Assembly (NCBI RefSeq): GCF_014654895.1
Contig: NZ_BNBE01000002.1
Span: 1,752,621 to 1,816,620, forward strand
Reading direction: 5' to 3'
DNA: 64,000 bases
Origin: Streptomyces filamentosus
Lineage (GTDB): Bacteria; Actinomycetota; Actinomycetes; Streptomycetales; Streptomycetaceae
Numbering within the stretch: position 1 is the stretch's first letter; the number at the start of each line of letters is the position of its first letter. The notes under the pieces are model-generated. The model searched no databases and was not told where the DNA came from. It saw nothing but the letters and a program-made list of their open reading frames with translations. Both the position numbers and the translations under genes were made by a program. Of the stretch, positions 26,386-34,336 are shown one piece after another.

Positions 26386-26418
26386 ATGTCACACGGGCAC
26401 CGCCCTTCACACCTCTAT
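26386..26418 (+). promoter_or_regulatory. 33-bp + strand box, copy B
   Basis: The same box as at 15555-15587 (29 of 33 bases). It ends 38 bases before the GTG start of the 645-residue protein and is divergent to P4. Confidence 0.6.
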
Positions 26419-26456
26419 GGGCGACATCCGCTCCCTCCCCGGACGAAGGAGACTCG

Positions 26457-28394
26457 GTGCCCGACGACTTCACGGCTCCGCCCCGACGCGACGACCCGTT
26501 CGACTTCCCGGACTGGCCGCCGGGACCCTCCACCCTTGCGGCATGGCGGCAGTGGGCCACCCGCGAGCCCTACGACACGGCCCGACAGGAAATCTCCGAC
26601 ACCGGCCCGCTCATCCCCGAACCCACCACGCCCCAGACTCGCGCCGAGGCCCGCATCCTGACCGCGCTCATCCGCGAGTACGGCATGCACCGGCCCGAAC
26701 TGACCGACGGCCCGTACGGGATCACCAGCATCACGCCCCGCTCGGACGAGCTCACCATCCACATCGCCGACCGAGAACTCGAACGCTGGGCCCGTGCCCT
26801 CACAGCTGCAGGAATCGACATCCGCGCGGAAGCAGCCGCCCAGAACACCGGCACGGCGACCGCCGGGGTCACGCTCGCCATCGACGGCGCACGCATCAAC
26901 CTCGCCCCCGCCACGCCCTCGGCCTGGCACGACGCGGCCGACAGCGCAGCGCAGCGCCCGGCCCCGCCCGCCAGCAACGATCACGCCACCCCCGAGAACG
27001 AGTTGGCGACGCTGCTCTCTGCCACGCTGCGGCGCATCGGCCTTCTCTGGGACGTGGCCCACCGGCACTCCAGCGTGCACCTGATGCTCACCGAGCACGC
27101 CGGCAAGACCCACCTTCTCGACGCCTCGGCAGGACGGCACAGCCTGAGCGTCATCCCCCTGTGGCAGGCCCTCTCCATGCCCTTGCAGCTGTGGCCGGCC
27201 CGCCCCGCACCGCGCAGGGCGGACGCGGGAGCAGCCGTACTCGACGCCGTGAACGCCTTCAAGCCCCAGCCGACCGCCACCGACCCGGCACAGTCCCTGT
27301 GCCATCTCATGGACTTGGAGGCCACCGCGGTCACCCGGCGCGCGGCCACGCACGCGCTGAAGATCGCACAGGCGGTCCTCGACGATCCGGCCCATACCTC
27401 GATCTGGGACGCCGGGGGCTGGGTCGGCACCTGCCGTCGCTCAACGGCCCGCGGTGAATACTCCACCCACGAGGACCGCCTGGTGCCACCCGGAACGGAG
27501 CGGCTGCTCGACGCTCCCGGAATCGACCTCCTCGAACTCGGGGCTCTCGCGCTGCGCGCCCAGTTGTCTCAGAAGGAACTGGACGACCTCCGGGGCCTGG
27601 AGAAGTACCAGGTCCCCCTGTGGTGGGGCGTGGACACGCTGATCGAACTGCTGAACTGGGCGCTGGCCGCCGCGACCAGCCCGCCCCTTGCCGATGCTCA
27701 AGAACACCCAGCCCCCCGCCGCACACTCCAGAGGGCGGCGCAGGAAGCCGCATCGCACATGATCGCTGTGCACGAAGCCATCGAAGACGTCGGTGCGGCT
27801 GAACTCCGGCGCGAACACGACACGTGGCGCCTCTCGAAGCCGGATGCCGTCGCCACCGAGAGCGCTCCGACGATTGCGGACCTGATCCTCGCCGCCCACG
27901 CGCACGACGTGCTCGACTTCCGCGCGCTCGTCCAGGCACTGACCTACTTCAGCTACCGCGTCCACTCCACCGCCGGCCTTCCCGACGGACACCGCAGCCT
28001 CGAAGACGACGGGGACTTCCCCAACAGCTTCACCGGGTACATCAGTACTTGGTACGGCCAGCCCTGCACCCTCGTCGGCGAAGAAGCCAACCAGGCCGCC
28101 GTGGGCAGTGCCGCCTACCGCCGGCATCTGGCGGCACACCGCGCGGCCTTCGACCCCTTCGTCGAGTGCTACCTGGCCGCAGCCGACGAGATGCCGGGGC
28201 GACACGACGTGGCCGAACGCCACCGCGCCGGGGCCCAGGCCCTTCGGACAGCAGATCTCGCCGCGCTGAGGGACCTCGACCCGCGGTGGCGACCCGGCTG
28301 CGGCGACGAGTTCCTGAGCATCGTGGCGACCCTCCCACTGGAGGTGCACGAGGTCGAGTCCTGGGTCGACGACATCTTCGGAGAGGACGCCTGA
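26457..28394 (+). CDS. large hypothetical protein
   Basis: 645 residues. GTG 26457 follows GAAGGAG at good distance. Longer frames would start before the 33-bp box. Mostly helical and acidic, with many His and Trp, no membrane segment and no catalytic signature I recognise. It sits between the P4 regulon and WhiB on the opposite strand, under box B. Confidence 0.7.
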   Translation: MPDDFTAPPRRDDPFDFPDWPPGPSTLAAWRQWATREPYDTARQEISDTGPLIPEPTTPQTRAEARILTALIREYGMHRPELTDGPYGITSITPRSDELTIHIADRELERWARALTAAGIDIRAEAAAQNTGTATAGVTLAIDGARINLAPATPSAWHDAADSAAQRPAPPASNDHATPENELATLLSATLRRIGLLWDVAHRHSSVHLMLTEHAGKTHLLDASAGRHSLSVIPLWQALSMPLQLWPARPAPRRADAGAAVLDAVNAFKPQPTATDPAQSLCHLMDLEATAVTRRAATHALKIAQAVLDDPAHTSIWDAGGWVGTCRRSTARGEYSTHEDRLVPPGTERLLDAPGIDLLELGALALRAQLSQKELDDLRGLEKYQVPLWWGVDTLIELLNWALAAATSPPLADAQEHPAPRRTLQRAAQEAASHMIAVHEAIEDVGAAELRREHDTWRLSKPDAVATESAPTIADLILAAHAHDVLDFRALVQALTYFSYRVHSTAGLPDGHRSLEDDGDFPNSFTGYISTWYGQPCTLVGEEANQAAVGSAAYRRHLAAHRAAFDPFVECYLAAADEMPGRHDVAERHRAGAQALRTADLAALRDLDPRWRPGCGDEFLSIVATLPLEVHEVESWVDDIFGEDA

Positions 28395-28398
28395 CCCG

Positions 28399-28440
28399 CA
28401 CCGTGCCGGGGGCGCCAAGGAAGGCGACCCCGGCACGGTG
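28399..28440 (+). terminator. terminator of the 645-residue gene
   Basis: A 13-bp perfect stem (CACCGTGCCGGGG and complement) with a 16-base loop, 5 bases after the stop codon. Confidence 0.7.
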
Positions 28441-28854
28441 GCGGACGCGATTCGAAGCGCCCCACCGCAGAGGTCCTCGACCTGATCGGCGCAGCAACGC
28501 TGGACCGCCGTCGGTGCGGTCCCTGAGTCGGTCGACCCGTCCGGCGCGGTGCAGATGGGGCCTGGGCCGGGGCGCTGCTGGTGGCGTCCCGGACGCCCGC
28601 CGGGCGTCGCCCGCGAGGAGTCCGTCCCGATGGACGGCACCCGGGCGCAGGCGCGGATGTGCTCGACGGCGCCGAGGGCCGGACGGTCGGCGCGGACGGC
28701 GACCGGGTGCTACGGCACGTCCTCGACATGGAATGAGCGGACGACCAGTATCAGGACCAGGCGGCACGGTGCTGCGGATCCCGCGCCGTTCGTGTCGGCT
28801 CTCACGGATTGGCCGTACCGCTTCTGACCTGGCGCTGCGTAAGGTTGCTGGCAC
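28441..28854. other. decayed coding remnants upstream of whiB
   Basis: About 410 bases with short coding-like stretches in shifting + frames (for example one ending DVLDGAEGRTVGADGDRVLR) and many stops. This looks like a broken gene. The whiB promoter must lie at its right end. Confidence 0.35.
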
Positions 28855-29211
28855 ATGCCAGAACGGGGAGAGGACGGCACCGGGGTGAGAACGGACGGAC
28901 ACTGGAGTGATCATGCGGCCTGCCGGGCCGCCGACCCCGAGGAACTGTTCGCCGATGGGGCGGGACAGAACAGGTCGAAGGCGATCTGCTTCGGATGCCC
29001 GGTGCGCACGGAATGCCTCGCCCACGCCCTCGACACCCGCGTCGAGCACGGCGTGTGGGGCGGCATGACCGAGCGCGAGCGGCGCGCCCTGCTGCGCCGT
29101 CGCCCGACAGTCACCTCATGGCGGCGGCTACTGGACACCGCACGTCAGGAACACCGAGCCCACATCGTGCGCGTTGCGGGCCCTGGAGCGCGGTTGCCCG
29201 AAGCCAGTTGA
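28855..29211 (+). CDS. WhiB-family regulator
   Basis: 118 residues. Four Cys (23, 45, 48, 54) in the Wbl pattern C, then CxxC, then C bind a 4Fe-4S cluster. They are followed by the GVWGG turn (66-70) and a basic helix (ERERRALLRRR). Wbl proteins are actinobacterial and bind sigma factors or DNA. ATG 28855 is used; a GTG at 28885 is possible. It is the only obvious sigma-interacting regulator in the window and so a candidate to control the minus-strand promoters. That link is inference. Confidence 0.9.
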   Translation: MPERGEDGTGVRTDGHWSDHAACRAADPEELFADGAGQNRSKAICFGCPVRTECLAHALDTRVEHGVWGGMTERERRALLRRRPTVTSWRRLLDTARQEHRAHIVRVAGPGARLPEAS

Positions 29212-29347
29212 GGGATCGCCCGGACACCCCGGCCATGGCGCGATCAGGGAGGTCGTGCCGGCCCAGGGAGCGGCACCGGCGGCCTGAGCCGGTGCAGCGG
29301 GCACTGCGCCGCGGTGGCTCGTGGCCTCCGCGGCGCCCTCGGCGGTG

Positions 29348-31198
29348 TTACATGTGCGAATCCGTCCGTGCGGCACGGATCTGTGTGAGCAGGCCTTCTG
29401 CCGCGTGCGCCTTGGCAGTTGCCTTCTTCGTTGCAGAAGCGGTGGCGGACAGGCTCTGGCCGCCCATATCGGCGCGTGCCGTGCACGAGAAGACCATCTG
29501 GTGGCCGGGGCCGTCGCTGGACATTCCGTACGTCAGGCCGGTGATGACCTGGGTTTGTCCGAGCTCGTTGAGTACCGACACCGGGGAACGGTCCTCAGCG
29601 GGCGGGAGCGCCTTCGAGGCGGGTGCGGCCCCGGTGCGGCCCCAGGATGCAAGATCACGCGAGGGGTCGGGCAGGTCGGCCAGGCGGGCGAGCAGGCTCA
29701 GAGCGGCCTGGTGGCGGGCTCCCTTCTTCGTGGAGCCCGAGCGCTCGGCACCGGTGGCCTGGTCGTCGCCGGAGGACCAGGAGGCCTGGGCACGGAAGAC
29801 GGCGTCGTGCCCCTGGCCCCGGGCCTCGACGGTGAACTCGGGCAGCTCGCACCCGTTGACCTGGGCGTGTACCGAGAGGACGGACACGGCCGTCTCCGGT
29901 GACGCAGCGATGGCTTGCAGGCACGCGACGCGGGCCGGCTCCCATCCGGCCCCGCTCGCGACGAGCAAGACGAGCTGCTGCTCCAGGGAGGTGAGCTTCT
30001 GGTCGGCGGCGCGTCGGGCAGCCTCGTCGACGAGCGAGGGCCCGGCGATCTGCTCCTTGCAGCCTCGCTTGAGGATGGCGTGGAAGGCCGCGGTGTCGAG
30101 CCTGGAGTAGTCGGCTGAGCCAGCGGCCGCGGCGCGCCGTGTGCGGGAGTGCGTGACGGACTTCCTCGACTCGCTCTCGGCCTCTCGGTCCTGGCGCGCG
30201 CCGTCGTTCAGGGCCTGTGCGACGGCGTGGAGCTCGTCGGCGGAGTAGGGGCTGGCGGTCTTGTCGAGGTGGCTGAGGATGATCCGTTGCACCACCAGGT
30301 CGGCATAGCGTCGCAGCGGCGAGGTGCCGTGGAGGTAGCCGGGAAGGTTCAGACCCCAGTGTCCGCTCATGAACGGCGCGTACTCGGCGGCTCTGAGGGT
30401 CATGAGGGTGCGTTGCTGCAGCGCCGCCAGCCGGGCGTCGGAGCGGGCGGTGAAGGCGAGGTCAAGGTCGTGGAGCAGGGTGTCCCGGGGCGGGGCGACC
30501 TTGGAGGCGGAGTGGTTGCGGAAGAGCACCGGAAGGTCGCGTTCGGCAGCCCACCCGGCCAGCGCCGTGTTTGCGGCGATCATGCACTCCTGAACGATCA
30601 CATAGGCGATGTTCCGTTCGAAGGATGCCAGCCGCACCACGGTGCCGTCCTCGTCGGTGGCCCAGCCGGACAGCAGGTCGTACAGGGCGAGTGCCCCGTG
30701 CTCCCGCCGGCGCGCGAGGAGAACTTCGCTCACCGCGGCGGCCTGGCGCAGACCGTCGTGCAGCGGGTGGCCGGAGTCGCGGACCGCGGCGGCGACCTCG
30801 GAGTGGTCCATGGCCAGGGCGCCGCGCACCGTGGCCCGCTCGACCTCGACGTGATTCACGGATCCGTCCTGGCCGATCTTCATGTGCACCGCCAACGCCG
30901 GGCACGCGCGCCCGGGTGCCAGTGTCAGGCGGTCTTCCACGGGCCGTGGAAGCATCTTGGCCCGGCCGCGCCAGCCGCCGTAGGCCGACTCGCGCCGCTG
31001 GAGGGCCTCGCGGTCGGCGTCGCTGCCCAGGGCGACCCCGGAGGCGACGTCGGCGACATAGACCGTCAGCCGCCATCCGTCGCTCGTCGGGTGGACCGCG
31101 ATGGCGTCGTCGCGGTCGATGGTCTCCTTGCTGTCGATCATGACCGGGTCGGTAAGGGCACCGACGGGCGAGCCGGCGGTGAACTGAACGCGGGACAA
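29348..31198 (-). CDS. RNB exoribonuclease fused to two dsRNA-binding domains
   Basis: 616 residues from TTG 31198 (AAGGA upstream). The RNB catalytic core starts almost at the N-terminus. The Asp cluster is MIDSKETIDRDDA (D22, D28, D30, D31), and HGTSPLRRYADLVVQR lies near 290-305. No S1 or cold-shock RNA-binding domains are present, unlike RNase R and RNase II. The C-terminal half instead carries two dsRNA-binding-like domains at about 437-506 and 539-608, each ending in the KK-containing helix (STKKGARHQAALSLL; ATKKATAKAHAAEGLL). It should degrade RNA 3' to 5', perhaps structured RNA. Last gene of the P5 group. Confidence 0.85.
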   Translation of the reverse strand: MSRVQFTAGSPVGALTDPVMIDSKETIDRDDAIAVHPTSDGWRLTVYVADVASGVALGSDADREALQRRESAYGGWRGRAKMLPRPVEDRLTLAPGRACPALAVHMKIGQDGSVNHVEVERATVRGALAMDHSEVAAAVRDSGHPLHDGLRQAAAVSEVLLARRREHGALALYDLLSGWATDEDGTVVRLASFERNIAYVIVQECMIAANTALAGWAAERDLPVLFRNHSASKVAPPRDTLLHDLDLAFTARSDARLAALQQRTLMTLRAAEYAPFMSGHWGLNLPGYLHGTSPLRRYADLVVQRIILSHLDKTASPYSADELHAVAQALNDGARQDREAESESRKSVTHSRTRRAAAAGSADYSRLDTAAFHAILKRGCKEQIAGPSLVDEAARRAADQKLTSLEQQLVLLVASGAGWEPARVACLQAIAASPETAVSVLSVHAQVNGCELPEFTVEARGQGHDAVFRAQASWSSGDDQATGAERSGSTKKGARHQAALSLLARLADLPDPSRDLASWGRTGAAPASKALPPAEDRSPVSVLNELGQTQVITGLTYGMSSDGPGHQMVFSCTARADMGGQSLSATASATKKATAKAHAAEGLLTQIRAARTDSHM

Positions 31199-31426
31199 AA
31201 GAGGAGTTCCTTCCTGGGCCACACAGTGTCGTCGGGCGCCGGTGCAAGGCAGGCGCACCAACGAGGTACTTCGCATGATGCCGAACAGCGGGCGCAGTTG
31301 GCCGGGCATCGGCAGAAGCGCACCAGCCGACGATCCTGAAGAGGAAAAGCAACTGCGGCTGAACATAGAGGTTTTGGGCAAGTTGGTGCTGTCTATAGGG
31401 CCGCGCGAGCCCGTGGAACCGGGGGT

Positions 31427-33100
31427 TTACGCGGGTCCGGCGGTGTCGTACAGCTTGGTGACGTATGTGCGGGTCTGCTCCTCCCAGTGTAGGTTCAGAA
31501 CGCGGCCGATCACGGCCGCTGCGGTCATCGGGCACACCACATCGGCGGCCTGCTGGGCTCGGGTCCTGATGCCTTCGCCGCGCCCGATATGGGTCCACGG
31601 GTAGTCGCTGCGGAAGCCGACCAGACGGCCGATGTCGTTCTGGTGGATACGCTGTCCGCTGTCCTCGTCCTTCCAGCCGTAGGCCGTAGCCGTCACGCAG
31701 TTCGAGGGCCGGTCCGCGGAGAAGCCGCCGCCGCCCTTGGGGCGGCCGGTGCGCGGGTCGATCCCGCGCTGCCCCCGGGTGTTGACCCGGCGTCCCGGCC
31801 CCCAGCCGACGCACTGGGCGAATGTCGTTACAGGGAAGGGCGTTTCGGGATGAACGCTGATGACAGGCGTCTGGTTGCGGTAGGCGGTCAGGAAGCGCCG
31901 CTTGCGGTGCGAGGGCGACCCGTGCTCCACGGAGTCCAAGGTCATGGCCTCCGTGGTACGCCATCCGGCCTGCTCGAACTCGAAGAAGATCGCTTCCTCG
32001 ATCTCGGCCGGTAGGGCGCTGGACTGCTCGACGGCGACCCACTCGACCGATCCGTTGCTGCACAGCATGGCCAGCGGCCAGATGGCCGCCTCGGCCATCA
32101 GCCCGGCCCGCTCGTCCTCGAGGCCGGCGAGCCGGGCTCGTACCTCGGGCCACGTCTCACCCGAGCGCGGGGCGCACCCGGCATCGGACCCGTCGGCGTG
32201 CACGGTCTGCAAGTAGCCGGCCGCGCCTCCCACGGACCGGATCACCGAGCAGACCAGCTCGATCGCCGCGACCTCGTGCCCCCGGCGGCGCCCTGCGGGA
32301 CTGAATGCCTGGCACGGCGGGGAGAGGATGACACCGACGACCCACTGAAGCGCTGGGTGTTCAGGGTCCAGGGCAGCGATGTCGGCGACGATGCACAGGT
32401 GTCCGGCGGCATTCGCGGTAGCGGCTGCGCCGGGGTCCAGGTCGACGCCGATCATGTCGACGTCCGCCCCCAGCACACGGCGGATCCCCTCGCTCCAGCC
32501 GCCCGGGCCGTGGAACAGGTTCACGATCCGCGGCCGGAGCGCCACCCCGTGCGCATCGGTGTCAGGAGGCCACAGCCAGCGAACCGGCCACGGCGCCGCG
32601 TACCAGGTGAGGAGCGCGAGGGTATCCGCGTCCAGCGCCGCCAGCCGCTCGGCCGTCATGGGACCGGCCTCGTCGAGCAAGCCGAGCGTCAGCGCGGCGA
32701 GCTCGCCGCGGGCAGCGTCGGCCAGGCCCTGGAGCTCGTCCTGTCTGGCCCCCTCGTCAATCAGGTACGTGCACTCGGCGACCCGCTCCTGCGCCACGAA
32801 GGCCCACTGCGCCGCCTCGCGCCCGGGGCGCTCAGCGGCGTACGCGGACAAAGCCTCTGCCGTGGCCCGGCACGCGGCGAGCGCCGGGTCCTCCTCGGCG
32901 CGGACGAAGGAGCGGGCGCCATCTGGCATCTCACCGGCCGCAGCCGGGACGAATCCGTGAACCTCGTGCCGGACAGGCTGTGCCGGCTTGCGGCTCGGAC
33001 GCGCGCCGGAGCGAGACGGCCCGCCTGGCCGGGGCCGATCCCCTGGCCGGGCTGATGGTGCGTGCGTGGCCCTGCGGCCGGCGCGTAGTGCCTGGCCCAT
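31427..33100 (-). CDS. divergent DNA (cytosine-5) methyltransferase
   Basis: 557 residues if ATG 33100 is used. It lies 3 bases after the upstream stop, and internal starts such as 32929 are possible. C5-MTase motifs: I NLFHGPGGWSEG (193-204), II GVDLDP, IV SPPCQAFSP with catalytic Cys263, VI VEQS with Glu358 instead of ENV, VIII SHRKRR, and a C-terminal motif X-like region (QQAADVVCPMTAAAVIGRVL). An N-terminal region of about 190 residues is not part of the usual enzyme. Without a nearby restriction gene it looks like an orphan, phage-type methyltransferase. P5 group. Confidence 0.8.
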   Translation of the reverse strand: MGQALRAGRRATHAPSARPGDRPRPGGPSRSGARPSRKPAQPVRHEVHGFVPAAAGEMPDGARSFVRAEEDPALAACRATAEALSAYAAERPGREAAQWAFVAQERVAECTYLIDEGARQDELQGLADAARGELAALTLGLLDEAGPMTAERLAALDADTLALLTWYAAPWPVRWLWPPDTDAHGVALRPRIVNLFHGPGGWSEGIRRVLGADVDMIGVDLDPGAAATANAAGHLCIVADIAALDPEHPALQWVVGVILSPPCQAFSPAGRRRGHEVAAIELVCSVIRSVGGAAGYLQTVHADGSDAGCAPRSGETWPEVRARLAGLEDERAGLMAEAAIWPLAMLCSNGSVEWVAVEQSSALPAEIEEAIFFEFEQAGWRTTEAMTLDSVEHGSPSHRKRRFLTAYRNQTPVISVHPETPFPVTTFAQCVGWGPGRRVNTRGQRGIDPRTGRPKGGGGFSADRPSNCVTATAYGWKDEDSGQRIHQNDIGRLVGFRSDYPWTHIGRGEGIRTRAQQAADVVCPMTAAAVIGRVLNLHWEEQTRTYVTKLYDTAGPA

Positions 33101-33103
33101 CGC

Positions 33104-33691
33104 CTAGGACCGCGGGGTGTTGTCGGTGTAGCAGCCGCGGTTGAACCGCTTCCGGCCCTCACGCCAGCCGTGTTCGTACGCCTCGTGCTGGTCACGGTGG
33201 TAGCTCGGCACGGCAGGGTGGCGGCGGTCGTGCTCCGTGCCGTACGCCCTGACGAAGGCGGCGTGGTCCCAGCCGTGTTCGACCCCCGACTGCCACGCCC
33301 GTCCGGCGGACGAGAACGCCTGCCCGTACGCGACCGGCACGGCACGCATGGAGCGCAGCACGAAACCCTCCAGCAGCCCCAGCACGTCGTCCGCGGGCCC
33401 CTCATGGGCGACGTCGTACCCGGCGGCCCGCAAGGCCCCCTCGCACGCGCCGCGCACCGCGCGGGCCTCTCTGGCGAGTGTGGTGATGAGCTTGTGCTCG
33501 GCACGGCGCCGGGCCTTGCTGCCCAGCTCATGCTGGTCGACGGCGGCGCGCTCCTCGGAGGTCAGGTAGCGCGGCGCGAATGTGATCAGCACGCCTTCCT
33601 CCGGGACGGCCGTGACGGTGGCGCGCCCGCGGTGCGCGGCCGGGATCGAGACGAGTGCGTGCGTGGTGGCGTCGTGGACGGAGGCGGTCAT
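33104..33691 (-). CDS. hypothetical protein
   Basis: 195 residues, ATG. Beta-rich N-terminus and a basic C-terminus with repeated aromatic/Arg pattern (YHRDQHEAYEHGWREGRKRF). It is separated from the HU gene by a strong hairpin and lies 3 bases before the methyltransferase. No known domain. Confidence 0.6.
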   Translation of the reverse strand: MTASVHDATTHALVSIPAAHRGRATVTAVPEEGVLITFAPRYLTSEERAAVDQHELGSKARRRAEHKLITTLAREARAVRGACEGALRAAGYDVAHEGPADDVLGLLEGFVLRSMRAVPVAYGQAFSSAGRAWQSGVEHGWDHAAFVRAYGTEHDRRHPAVPSYHRDQHEAYEHGWREGRKRFNRGCYTDNTPRS

Positions 33692-33760
33692 GGAAGCGGT
33701 GCTTTCTGCACAGGCGTGCGGCTGACGTTGTCCTCAGAGGAGGAGGAGCGCCGTTCGTGG

Positions 33761-33793
33761 TCCCGCCGGGCCGGAAGACCCGGCCCGGCGGGA
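33761..33793 (-). terminator. hairpin downstream of HU gene
   Basis: A perfect 14-bp stem with a 5-base loop. It probably ends or attenuates most transcripts after the HU gene, so the downstream methyltransferase and RNase would be made at a lower level. Confidence 0.65.
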
Positions 33794-33812
33794 TCACGAC
33801 ACGGACTGGGCG

Positions 33813-34145
33813 TTACGCGCTCTTGGGACTCTTGCGCGCGGCGCTGCGTCCGGCCTCGGGGACGGGGCGCTCGCCGCGCGCCATCGCGGTGAACGCGGCG
33901 CCCGGGCGGAACACGATCCGCCTGCCTGCGGGGACCAGGACTCGCTCACCGGTCTGCGGATTGCGTGCGCGGCGCGCGGGGGTGTGGACCGCCTGGAGCT
34001 TGCCGAACCCGGTCACGGAGACGGCGTCGCCGTCCAGGACGCGCCGGACCAGCGTGTCCAGCACCAGTTCCAGGGCCTCAGCGGCCCGGGCGGTGGAGAT
34101 GCTGCCGTTGGCCGCGATCTCCTTGATCAGCTGCTGCTTGTTCAA
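33813..34145 (-). CDS. HU-family protein with basic tail
   Basis: 110 residues. TTG 34145 gives the typical N-terminus MNKQQLIKEIAANG. The signature GFGKLQAVHTPARRARNPQT and VLVPAGRRIVFRPG are present. A C-terminal tail of about 25 residues is rich in Arg, Lys, Ser and Pro (AARKSPKSA at the end). First gene behind P5. It would compact DNA or protect it, and is distinct from the shorter HU at 17.2 kb. Confidence 0.9.
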   Translation of the reverse strand: MNKQQLIKEIAANGSISTARAAEALELVLDTLVRRVLDGDAVSVTGFGKLQAVHTPARRARNPQTGERVLVPAGRRIVFRPGAAFTAMARGERPVPEAGRSAARKSPKSA

Positions 34146-34223
34146 GGTACTTCTCGTTTCTGCTCATGAAGTCGGCGTGCTCGAAGAGGCGCTCGTGGCG
34201 CCACCGCTCGCCCAACTCCCCTA

Positions 34224-34252
34224 AGATTACTGCAATAAACCCAATTAAGCAA
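34224..34252 (-). promoter_or_regulatory. conserved regulon promoter P5
   Basis: Minus strand: TTGCTT, spacer AATTGGGTTTATTGCAG, TAATCT. The expected start is about 72 bases before the HU TTG codon. Confidence 0.85.
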
Positions 34253-34282
34253 TCTATAGGGGTGGAGTGAGCCCCGGAAGAG

Positions 34283-34327
34283 CGCGGTGGCGGGGAGAGA
34301 AGCCCGGCCTCCCGCCCCGCCACCGCG
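34283..34327 (-). terminator. terminator after ligA
   Basis: A 13-bp perfect stem (CGCGGTGGCGGGG and complement) with a 19-base loop, just past the ligA stop and before P5. Confidence 0.65.
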
Positions 34328-34336
34328 TCCACCGGA

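Noticed and set aside
30462..32153. 563-codon minus-strand open frame
   Set aside because: Other frame of the RNB and methyltransferase genes; no domain.
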